From positions 1 to 11,669 of the forward strand of contig DYKK01000072.1 of assembly GCA_020722625.1 (NCBI GenBank): DNA of 11,669 nt, written 5' to 3'. Of the stretch, positions 1 through 7,400 are shown one piece after another (within the stretch, counting starts at the first letter, position 1; each line of letters starts with the position of its first letter). This DNA is from Anaeromyxobacter dehalogenans. Its GTDB lineage: Bacteria; Myxococcota_A; UBA9042; DTJE01. Under the pieces are notes generated by a model that saw only the letters and a list, made by a program, of their open reading frames with translations, made no database searches and was not told the DNA's origin. Position numbers and translations under genes: made by a program.

Positions 1-15
1 CAAGGTCATTCCCAC

Positions 16-22
16 GGAGGAG
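16..22 (+). promoter_or_regulatory. Ribosome binding site of the SDR gene
   Basis: GGAGGAG lies 7 bases before the ATG at 30, a near-ideal Shine-Dalgarno match and spacing. It supports the ATG at 30 as the start. Only 29 bases precede the gene, so its promoter, or an operon partner, lies outside the window. Confidence 0.8.
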
Positions 23-29
23 ACGAGCC

Positions 30-794
30 ATGGAGATCAAGGACAAGGTCGTGGTCGTGACGGGAGGCGCCGCGGGCATCGGGTTCGCCATGTGCCGGCG
101 TTTCGCGGCGGCCGGGGCGAAGGTCGTGGTCGCGGACATCCAGGGCGTGGACGAGGCGGTCCAGGCCCTGAAGGCCGCGGGCGGTGTGGCGGCGGGCCGG
201 GTCTGCGACGTGAGCCAGGAGTCGGACGTCGTGGCCCTGATGCAGCACGTGGTGGACACCTTCGGTGGGATCGACGTGGCGGTCGCGAACGCCGGGATCC
301 TGCGGGACGGGCTTCTGCTGAAGGTGGACAAGGAGACAAAGAAGGTCGCGAGCGTCCTGACGCTGGAGCAGTGGCAGCGCGTGATTGACGTGAACCTGAC
401 CGGGGTGTTCCTGACGGGGCGCGAGGCCGCGAGGCAGATGGTCAACCGGGGTCGGCCCGGCGTGATCATCCTGATGTCCTCCATCTCGAAGGAGGGCAAC
501 TTCGGCCAGACCAACTACTCGGCGGCCAAGGCGGGCGTGGCGGCGCTCGGGGTCACGTGGTCCAAGGAACTCGCGCGCTTTCGCATCCGCGTCAACGTGA
601 TCGCCCCCGGCTTCATCGGAACCCCCATGGTCCTGAAGGACATGAAGCCCGAGGCGCTCGAGGCCGTGAAGAAGCAGATCCCGGTGGGCCGCCTGGGCGA
701 CCCGGACGAGATCGCGCACGCGGCCCACTTCATCATCGAAAACGACCTTCTGACCGGGTCGTGCATCGCGGTCACGGGCGGCATGAGGCTGTGA
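30..794 (+). CDS. Short-chain dehydrogenase/reductase (FabG-like SDR)
   Basis: This is a 254-residue classical SDR, a cytoplasmic NAD(P)H-dependent enzyme that interconverts an alcohol and a ketone. The length is normal for the family. The Rossmann cofactor motif TGGAAGIG is at residues 11-18, the structural NAG at 87-89, the catalytic Ser at about 150 (in MSSIS), and the Tyr-x3-Lys pair at Tyr163 and Lys167 (NYSAAK). The C-terminus ends in the usual glycine-rich stretch (VTGGMRL). Between NAG and the DVNLTG helix there is an insertion of charged residues (around 96-108, KVDKETKKVAS), longer than in FabG itself. The substrate cannot be told from sequence. It is FabG-like, so a 3-oxoacyl or 3-hydroxyacyl thioester is possible. 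It converges on luxC and overlaps it by 23 bases, so it is a neighbour and not part of that operon. A good ribosome binding site supports the start. Confidence 0.93.
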   Translation: MEIKDKVVVVTGGAAGIGFAMCRRFAAAGAKVVVADIQGVDEAVQALKAAGGVAAGRVCDVSQESDVVALMQHVVDTFGGIDVAVANAGILRDGLLLKVDKETKKVASVLTLEQWQRVIDVNLTGVFLTGREAARQMVNRGRPGVIILMSSISKEGNFGQTNYSAAKAGVAALGVTWSKELARFRIRVNVIAPGFIGTPMVLKDMKPEALEAVKKQIPVGRLGDPDEIAHAAHFIIENDLLTGSCIAVTGGMRL

Positions 795-2049
795 CCCGCG
801 ATCGGTCCCTCGCGCCGCCGCCCACGTGGACGAGTCCCGCGGTCAGGTCCAGCCCGTTCTCCAGCCAGTCCGCGGGGGGGGATTGGAGCCGTCCGGGCCG
901 GCACACGTAGGGGGCCATGGACCCGGGGGCGCCGCGCAGGGTCGCGTTCAGACGCGCCCGGGGTCCCGCCGCCGCCAGACCCTGCAAGCGTCCCGCGAGC
1001 GACGGCGCCCGCCGCCCAAAATCGGTTTCACCGCGGAAGGTCAGGACCTGGAGGACCCGGTATCCGGGACCCGGACGATAGACCCCGTCGGGCATCAGGA
1101 CCACGAGGGGCCGTGCCGGCCCCCGCCCCGGGAAGACCCGTCCACCTCTCAGGGCCGCGAGGATCCTCGACTCTTCGGCGAACAGGCGCAGGGCCGCGGC
1201 CTCCTCGACCGCCGGGACGGCCGGGGGCCAGCGCCGCTCGAGGGCCTGGAGGTGCGCGAAGACCATCCGCGCGAAGGCCCGCGGGGGCACCCCCCCTCCC
1301 TCCTCGACCAGGGCCAGGTGCGGGGACAGGCACCCGGACTGGTCGTAGATCGCGCAGTCCCGCGCGACGCCGCCGGCCACGGCCTCGGCGCCCGACTCCG
1401 ACCCCAACGCCTCCCGGAACACGACGACGAGCGATTCGCGGTGTCCCCCGCACCACGTGGGACGTCCGTCACGAATCTCCCGGACCCTGGCCACCGTCTC
1501 GTCGCGGCCGTACGCGAGGCACGCCGGGGCCTCGGGCAGCAGGGACGCCACGGTCCCGGGGTCCGTCACGACGCGCACGGCCCCGCCCAGGAGGTCGGAA
1601 TGCCGCCGGGCGGACCGCGCCAGGAGGTCGCAGAACACGGGCTCCGCCGACGACGGCTTCAGGACCACCGGCACCCCGGCCGCGAGGGCCCGGAAGGCCA
1701 CGCCCGTGGCCAGGGCCGGGATGCGGCCCGCGAGGAGCACGAGCAGCCACAGGTCCCTTCGGGCGAAGGGCACGGCGCCCCGGGTGTCGTACGCCCGGCG
1801 GACCGAGCGCTCGATCGCGGCGGGGGTCCACGGCCGGAAGGCGCGGCGCAGGGCCTCGACCAGGTGCGGGCGCGGCCAGCCCGTGGAGGCGGACAGGCGG
1901 TCCAGGTCGTCCCCGCCGACCTCCCGGCCCGGCTCCCGCCAGCGGTCGGCCCACTCCCGGAGCACGCGCAGGAGCGCGTCCGGGGGCACCTCGGCGAGCG
2001 CCTCTCGAGCGGCGCAAAGGTCCTCGACCAGGCGGGAGGCGTCCGTCAC
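772..2049 (-). CDS. luxC: LuxC-type acyl-CoA/acyl-protein reductase
   Basis: This 425-residue protein belongs to the LuxC family (acyl-CoA reductase). In luminous bacteria LuxC takes an acyl group onto a cysteine and reduces it with NADPH to a fatty aldehyde. The family's active-site block reads YDQSGCLSPH, putting the catalytic nucleophile at Cys240. The cofactor-binding half carries LAGRIPALATG and VVLKPSS (about residues 108-140), and the C-terminal family block CRPGRLQSPPADW is present. I place the start at the GTG at 2049: it overlaps the luxE stop as GTGA, GAGG sits 7 bases upstream, and the reading frame before it lies inside luxE and looks non-coding. The gene is the last of an aminotransferase-luxE-luxC set. 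Its 3' end runs 23 bases into the end of the opposite-strand SDR gene. No luxAB luciferase genes are present, so the aldehyde is probably not for light. The family is certain; the substrate chain is unknown. Confidence 0.9.
   Translation of the reverse strand: MTDASRLVEDLCAAREALAEVPPDALLRVLREWADRWREPGREVGGDDLDRLSASTGWPRPHLVEALRRAFRPWTPAAIERSVRRAYDTRGAVPFARRDLWLLVLLAGRIPALATGVAFRALAAGVPVVLKPSSAEPVFCDLLARSARRHSDLLGGAVRVVTDPGTVASLLPEAPACLAYGRDETVARVREIRDGRPTWCGGHRESLVVVFREALGSESGAEAVAGGVARDCAIYDQSGCLSPHLALVEEGGGVPPRAFARMVFAHLQALERRWPPAVPAVEEAAALRLFAEESRILAALRGGRVFPGRGPARPLVVLMPDGVYRPGPGYRVLQVLTFRGETDFGRRAPSLAGRLQGLAAAGPRARLNATLRGAPGSMAPYVCRPGRLQSPPADWLENGLDLTAGLVHVGGGARDRSRVTASCRP
2046..2049 (-). 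other. GTGA stop/start overlap, luxE to luxC
   Basis: The GTG of luxC (2049-2047) and the TGA of luxE (2048-2046) overlap. This fixes the luxC start and suggests that the two enzymes, which pass an acyl group between them in known systems, are made in coupled amounts. Confidence 0.8.
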
Positions 2050-3068
2050 CGGGCCGCCTCGTGGGAGCACCCGCGAGGCGACGCCCCGGGCGCGCGCTCG
2101 ACCTCCGCGAATCCGTCCTCGACGCGCGTGGCGAGGTCCCCGGTCAGGATCGCCACCGCGGTCCAGACGTTCGCGAGGTCGTAGTGGCACAAGAGGCCCC
2201 GCTCCCCTTGCGCGACCTCGTGGAAGGTCAGGGGGTCCAGGACCCGGGTCCGCATCCAGGGGACCGGGACCAGGCGGCGGGGACCCGGGGAGACTCGGGG
2301 CGAATCGTACGCCTGGGACAAAAGTTCCGTCATCCCGTATTCCTCGATGACGTCTTCCGCGGGGATGCCCAGGACCCGCGCGAATGTCCTCCACAGGTCC
2401 TCGCGGTCCACGGCGCGGCCGCTCGCCTTGGCGCCGCCGGTGTGCATGGCCCGGCTGCCGGGCGGCAACCGGACGCCCCAGGACCCCACGGCCTCGAAGA
2501 AGGTCAGGAAGTCGAGCGTGGTCCCCAGGAGCAGGACCGGTTCCCGCGCGCGGACCGCGGACTCCAGGGCGTCGCGAATCGTCGCGACGTCCAGGCGGTC
2601 CCCGTCCCGGACGCGCGAAGGCGGCACCTCGGGATATGTTTCCAGAACATACGATATCATGGATGACAATGACGAATGCGGTCGTTCCGAGGCGGCCGGG
2701 ACCAGGCTCACGAACCGCCCGGGTCGCGGGGGATACATCGCGAAGCGCTCAAAGCCCCGGAGCACGGACACCCGGTACAGGCTCGCGTCGCGAACGAGGT
2801 GTCGCCCGGGGGTCCCTCGCGTGGTCCCCGAGGTGTGAAACACCGCCTGGGCCTCGGACGGCGGGAAGTGTGCGACCGTCATCAGTTTGAAGGCGGCTTC
2901 CGGCAGGGGCTCGATCGCGTCAAGGCCGCGCGCGGGGGCGTCCGGCCGGAGCAACCCCTGGGCCTCGGCGACCGCAAGGCACAGGGCCGCAAAGGCGTCC
3001 TCGTCCAGGGGCGACCCGGACTCGATCACCTCCCGGACCTGCCGGGCCAGAGAGTCATCCACGGTCAT
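2046..3068 (-). CDS. luxE: LuxE-type acyl-protein synthetase (acyl-adenylating)
   Basis: This 340-residue protein belongs to the LuxE acyl-protein synthetase family, part of the adenylate-forming superfamily. Known members activate a fatty acid with ATP to acyl-AMP, load it on their own cysteine and hand it to LuxC. The ATP/phosphate motif FHTSGTTRGTPGRH starts at residue 77, and the adenylation motif EEYGMTEL lies at about 242-249. LuxE is acylated on a cysteine near its C-terminus in luminous bacteria. Here Cys334, six residues before the end, is in the equivalent place, which suggests a working acyl carrier; this is inference from position. The ATG at 3068 overlaps the aminotransferase stop as ATGA, and the luxC start overlaps this gene's stop as GTGA, so all three are probably translated in a coupled way. 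An in-frame ATG 33 bases upstream is possible but less likely. A short AT-rich stretch with unusual codons lies at about 2632-2675. Confidence 0.88.
   Translation of the reverse strand: MTVDDSLARQVREVIESGSPLDEDAFAALCLAVAEAQGLLRPDAPARGLDAIEPLPEAAFKLMTVAHFPPSEAQAVFHTSGTTRGTPGRHLVRDASLYRVSVLRGFERFAMYPPRPGRFVSLVPAASERPHSSLSSMISYVLETYPEVPPSRVRDGDRLDVATIRDALESAVRAREPVLLLGTTLDFLTFFEAVGSWGVRLPPGSRAMHTGGAKASGRAVDREDLWRTFARVLGIPAEDVIEEYGMTELLSQAYDSPRVSPGPRRLVPVPWMRTRVLDPLTFHEVAQGERGLLCHYDLANVWTAVAILTGDLATRVEDGFAEVERAPGASPRGCSHEAAR
3065..3068 (-). other. ATGA stop/start overlap, aminotransferase to luxE
   Basis: The ATG of luxE (3068-3066) and the TGA of the aminotransferase (3067-3065) share two bases. 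Such overlaps usually mean translational coupling and one mRNA. The upstream sequence is G-rich but has no strong ribosome binding site, which fits re-initiation by terminating ribosomes. Confidence 0.8.
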
Positions 3069-4363
3069 CCGGCCCCCGAGCCCGGCGCGTCGCGCAGGCA
3101 CGACTCCACGATGTCGAGGGCCGCGCGCAGGTCCGCGTCAGAGATCACGAGCGGCGGGGTGAAGGCGAGGACCCGGCCCGCCTCGCCCTCGGTCAGGAGG
3201 ATCACGCCGCGCTCCAGGGCGAGTCGGGTGACCTCACGGGCCACGGGTGGGGCGGACAACTCGATGCCGGCCATGGCCCCGACCCCGCGGACGTCTTGGA
3301 TGAACGAAAAGCGCGCGGCCCACTCGCGCCCGCGCCCCAGCAGGACATCGCCGATGCGGCGGGCCCGCGCGCAGAGGTCCCCTCGTCGCAACTCGCGCAG
3401 CACCGCGGTCCCCGCCGCACATCCCAGGGGATGCCCCAGGAACGTGGAGGTGTGCGGGGCCTCGCCCCCCGCGGCGCGCACGGCCTCGGCCACCCGGGGC
3501 TTCATCAGGCAGACCGACAGGGGGACCCCGCCGCCCAGGGCCTTGCCGAGGCACACAAGGTCCGGCACGACCCCCTCGTGGTCGCAGGCGAGGAACGCGC
3601 CGGTCCGCCCGACGCCCGTATAGACCTCGTCCGCGATCAGGACGAGCCCTTCCTCGCGGGCCAGGTCCGCGAGCGACTTCAGGAACCCGCGCGGGGGCAC
3701 GCGGATCCCCCCCCGCCCCTGGATCGGCTCCACGATCACGGCGCCGGGAGGCGCCTCGTTCCGGCGGGCCAGACGCCGCACCCGCGCCAGCACCTTGTCG
3801 CCGTCCGGGCCTCCCGCCCCCGGAAACGGCACGAAGGAGGCGCGCCCGGACAGGGTGGCCCCAAACGGATCCCGGAAGACGCGCTGGGCCGTCACCTCCA
3901 GGGCCCCGGCCGACAGCCCGTGATACGACCCCTCGAAGGCGATGACCCCGGGGCGGCCCGTGGCCGAGGCCGCGAACTTGAGCGCGGTCTCGACCGCGTC
4001 CGAGCCGTTGAGGGACAGGACGGCCCGGTAGTCCCCGGCGGGAAGCCACGCGCGCAACTCCCGCAGGAACACGGCCTTCGCATCCCCGGGATGCACGTCG
4101 CCCATCGCGTGCAACAGCCGCCCGGCCTGCCGGCGGATCGCCTGGACCACCGCGCGGTTGCGGTGGCCCACCGCCGCGACCCCGAAGAAGGACGTCAGGT
4201 CAATGTAGCGGTTGCCGTCCGCGTCCTGGACCCGAGCCCCCGCGGCCTTGCGGATGACGATGGGAACGTCGCCGAGCCCATCGCCGATTTCCGGGGCCTC
4301 GAGCCCTGCCAGGGCTTTCAGGAGGGCCCGGGACCTCGTCCGGCCGTTGTGTTGTCCCCACAT
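3065..4363 (-). CDS. Class III PLP-dependent aminotransferase
   Basis: This is a 432-residue fold-type I, class III aminotransferase related to acetylornithine, ornithine and 4-aminobutyrate aminotransferases, of normal length. The pyridoxal-phosphate lysine is Lys274 in CLGKALGGG. The aspartate that pairs with the pyridine nitrogen is Asp245 in IADEVYTGVGRTG. The phosphate-side block LNGSDAVETALKFA lies near residues 118-131, with Ser-Asp-Ala where many relatives have Gly-Thr-Glu. Members usually move an amino group to or from a terminal aldehyde or keto acid. Placed directly before LuxE and LuxC, it could aminate the aldehyde LuxC makes (inference). I chose the ATG at 4363, about 10 bases after an AGGA; a GTG two codons earlier (4369) is the alternative. 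It starts 73 bases after the lipoprotein gene on the same strand, with a hairpin between them, so co-transcription with that gene is uncertain. The exact substrates are unknown. Confidence 0.9.
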   Translation of the reverse strand: MWGQHNGRTRSRALLKALAGLEAPEIGDGLGDVPIVIRKAAGARVQDADGNRYIDLTSFFGVAAVGHRNRAVVQAIRRQAGRLLHAMGDVHPGDAKAVFLRELRAWLPAGDYRAVLSLNGSDAVETALKFAASATGRPGVIAFEGSYHGLSAGALEVTAQRVFRDPFGATLSGRASFVPFPGAGGPDGDKVLARVRRLARRNEAPPGAVIVEPIQGRGGIRVPPRGFLKSLADLAREEGLVLIADEVYTGVGRTGAFLACDHEGVVPDLVCLGKALGGGVPLSVCLMKPRVAEAVRAAGGEAPHTSTFLGHPLGCAAGTAVLRELRRGDLCARARRIGDVLLGRGREWAARFSFIQDVRGVGAMAGIELSAPPVAREVTRLALERGVILLTEGEAGRVLAFTPPLVISDADLRAALDIVESCLRDAPGSGAG

Positions 4364-4402
4364 CGTCACGGGGTCCTGGCACGTCGAACCTTGCACCGGG
4401 CC

Positions 4403-4425
4403 GCCGCGACCCCGACGGTCGCGGC
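4403..4425 (-). terminator. GC-rich hairpin between lipoprotein and aminotransferase genes
   Basis: A perfect 9-base-pair stem (GCCGCGACC with GGTCGCGGC) closes a 5-base loop, 12 bases after the lipoprotein stop. No run of T follows on the minus strand, so it is not a classic intrinsic terminator. It could lower read-through, protect the upstream mRNA end, or be chance in GC-rich DNA. The remaining bases of the 73-base gap show nothing else clear apart from the weak ribosome site of the aminotransferase. Confidence 0.4.
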
Positions 4426-4436
4426 CCCAGGGGGCC

Positions 4437-7400
4437 TCACCCGTTCTTGATCTGCAGCGTGTAGTCCGTCCCGGCGCAGGAGGAGGCGCTCCCCGAGGCC
4501 CGCCGCACGCGGATGTAGAACGTCGCCCCGTTGTCCTCGCAATCGTAGTAGCCGTTGCACTTGCCCACGCTCGGGGGGCTCTCGCAGCACGCCTCCCCAG
4601 GGGCGCAACTCCAGTACACCCCACTCGGCGGGCTCATGCACGGAGAGGGATACGTCCGGTCGGGAATCCCGAACCAGTCGGCATTCCGGCACGCCCCCCC
4701 GACGCTCGTACCACAGTCCCCGCGGTACACGTCCACGACGATGCCCGCGTCGCCATAGACGAACGTGACGTTCAGGCGGAACTTGTCGTACCCGGGACTG
4801 GACATCGTCCCGCTGTCCCCGGAGTCCGTCAGGGTGACCTTGTACCAGTCCGCGTCCGAATCCGGCACGATGCGGCCCGAAACAGTGGCGGAGGAGCCGT
4901 CGTCGGCCAGGGTCCCGAGGTTGTACGCGGCGGCGCAGGAGTTCGCGGTCGCGTCCCACTGGTCCCACTGGCACTCGCACCCGTTCGTGAACCCGCTGTC
5001 CACGTCGTAGTACCCGGTCGCGCACGACGCCACCTTGCACTGGCCCCCCTCGCACTTGGGCGTGCCGTTCGCCGGGTTCCCGCACATCGGGACCGGGTCG
5101 CCCTCGTCCGTGCTGCCGTTGCAGTTCTCGTCCACGTTGTTGCACGCCTCGGCCGCGTTCGGGTGGATCGACCCGATCGAGTCGTTGCAGTCCCCGCCGG
5201 TCAGCGTGTTGTACTTGCCGGACGCCGTGCACAGGCACTTCGAGTCGTTGTGGACCCCGTACCCGTCGTTGTCCCCGTCCCAGTAGTACGTCTGGCACCC
5301 CACGGCCCCTTCCGTGTCCTGGAAGCCGTCGCAGTTGTCGTCCTTGCCGTTGCCGCAGACCTCCGGCTGGTCCGGGTTCACGTCCGCGTCGTTGTCGTTG
5401 CAGTCCCCGGGTTTCTCGGCCCGCCAGGTCCCGCTCTCGTAGCAGAAATACTTGTACGCCTGCGTGCCCCAGGTGTCCCCGTCCTTGTCCTCGTAGAACG
5501 GCTTGGACGACAGCGCGTTCTCGTCGTTCTGGGTCCCGGAGCAGTCGTTGTCCTTGCCGTCGTAACAGACCTCCTTCTGGTTGGGGTTCACCTGGGGGTC
5601 GTTGTCGTCGCAGTCCCCGGCGAACTTCGTCTTGTAGTCGCCCACGGCGACGCACAGGCACTTGAAGTCCGCGGGCGTCCCCCAGTTGTCCCCGTCGCCG
5701 TCGAAGTAATACACGGTGCAGTTGATCGCGTTCTCGTCGTTCTCGCTCCCGTTGCAGTTGTCGTCCTTGCCGTTGTTGCAGATCTCCTGCACGCCCGGGT
5801 TGCGCTGGGCGTCCGCGTCGTCGCAGTCGCCGGACACGAGGGCCGTGTAGAACCCCTGCGGCCGGCACAGGCACTTCGACAGGTCCTTGCCGTAGTTGTC
5901 CTTGTCCGCGTCGTAGTAGTACAGCCCGCACCCCTGCGCATCCTCCTCGTCCGTGAGCCCGTTGCAGTTGTCGTCCACGAGGTCCGGCTCCTGGTCGCAC
6001 CTCTCGAGCGCGTTGTGCGACACGGCCGGGTTCAGGGGCTGGCAGTCGTTCTCGTTCGGGTCCTCGTCCCCGTCCATGTCCGGGTCGCACGCATCCCCGA
6101 GGCCGTCGCCGTCCATGTTTTCCTGCAAGGGGTTCGCGACCCCGGGGCAGTTGTCCTCGCCGTTCGGGATCCCGTCCCCGTCCTTCTCGTCGTCGCAGGC
6201 GTCCCCGAGGCTGTCGTGGTCCACGTCCTCCTGCAAGGGGTTGAAGGTCCACGGGCAGTTGTCGTCCTCGTTCACGACCCCGTCCGAGTCCCAGTCGTTC
6301 TCGCAGGCGTCCCCGATCCCGTTGTTGTTCACGTCCGCCTGGTCGGGATTGGCCATGGATGGGCAGTTGTCCGGCTCGTCGGGCTTGGGGCAGCCCGACG
6401 CCTCGTTCGCGTACCCGTCGTCGTCCGCGTCGCAGTCGCAGGCGTCGCCCGCCGCGTCCCCGTCCGCGTTCGACTGGTCCCCGTTCGCGACCCACGGGCA
6501 GTTGTCTTCCGTGTCCGGGACCCCGTCGTTGTCGTCGTCCGGGTCGCACACGTCCCCGAGGTCGTCGTGGTCGCTGTTCTTCTGGTCGGGGTTCGCGACG
6601 GTCGGGCAGTTGTCCACGATGTTCTTGACCTCGTCCCCGTCCAGGTCGTCGTCGCACGCGTCTCCGACCTTGTCCCCGTCCAGGTCGGCCTGGTCCGCGT
6701 TCGCCGTGAAGGGGCAGTTGTCCTGGGCGTCCGGGACCGTGTCGTTGTCGTCGTCCGGGTCGCAGGCGTCCCCGAGCGCGTCCCCGTCGTTGTTCTTCTG
6801 GTCCGTGTTCTTCACGAACGGGCAGTTGTCCGCCACGTCCGGGACCCCGTCGTTGTCGTCGTCGTCGTCGCAGGCGTCCCCGAGCAGGTCCTCGGGGGAA
6901 TCGCTGTTCTTCTGGTCCGCGTTCGGCACCATCTTGCAGTTGTCGGACTCGTTGGGCACCCCGTCCCCGTCCAGGTCCGGGTCCACGCAGTCCGCGATCC
7001 CGTCCTTGTCCGTGTCCTCGAACCCGTCGTCCGTCGTGCCGTTGCAGTCGTCGTCCTTGCCGTTGCAGACCTCGGGCGCCGCGTACGCCCCCTGGCAGAC
7101 CTCCTGGCCGCTCGCGCACAGGGTCGCGCCCTCGCACGTCCCGTAGGTGTTCTCGAGCGGGCAAGGCCGCGGAGGGACGTTGTCGTCCACCTTGCCGTTG
7201 CAGTCGTTGTCCACCAGGTCGCACGCCTCCTGGGCCGGGACCTTCGCGTCGCAGTCGGTATCGCACGTGCGCTGGCCGCTGCACACACCCCATTCGTTTT
7301 CATTGTAACAATCTGTCAGATAACCACCTGACGCGTACTTGTCCGTGCAAGGACAGGGCGCGCCCCCGGCCGGGCGGCACTGTTGAACCATCGCCCGTCC

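Noticed and set aside
2050..2394. A 115-residue N-terminal extension of LuxC
   Set aside because: It lies wholly within luxE on the same strand in another frame and is low-complexity. The GTG at 2049 has a ribosome site and an overlap with the luxE stop.
826..2666. Long plus-strand open frames opposite luxC and luxE
   Set aside because: They read as Pro/Arg/Gly-rich low-complexity sequence with no family motif. The minus-strand frames carry complete LuxC and LuxE motifs.
772..3068. A bioluminescence (lux) operon
   Set aside because: Only luxC and luxE homologues are present; the luciferase genes luxA and luxB and the acyltransferase luxD are absent, and these two families also serve other pathways.
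4364..4624. An 87-residue N-terminal extension of the aminotransferase
   Set aside because: Most of it overlaps the 3' end of the lipoprotein gene, the sequence has no family similarity, and the ATG at 4363 gives the normal family length.
6048..7016. Regularly spaced repeats suggesting a CRISPR array
   Set aside because: Spacing is about 105-135 bases, the repeats are in frame and encode DNCP and GDAC units, and the intervals are themselves similar. This is a protein repeat, not a CRISPR.
4212..7331. A 1039-codon open frame on the plus strand and a 975-codon frame on the minus strand, both across the lipoprotein gene
   Set aside because: They come from the repeated GC-rich codons of the real gene read in other frames. 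The products are Val/Arg/Gly/Pro runs with no domain, while the lipoprotein frame has a signal peptide, ordered Cys and known repeats.
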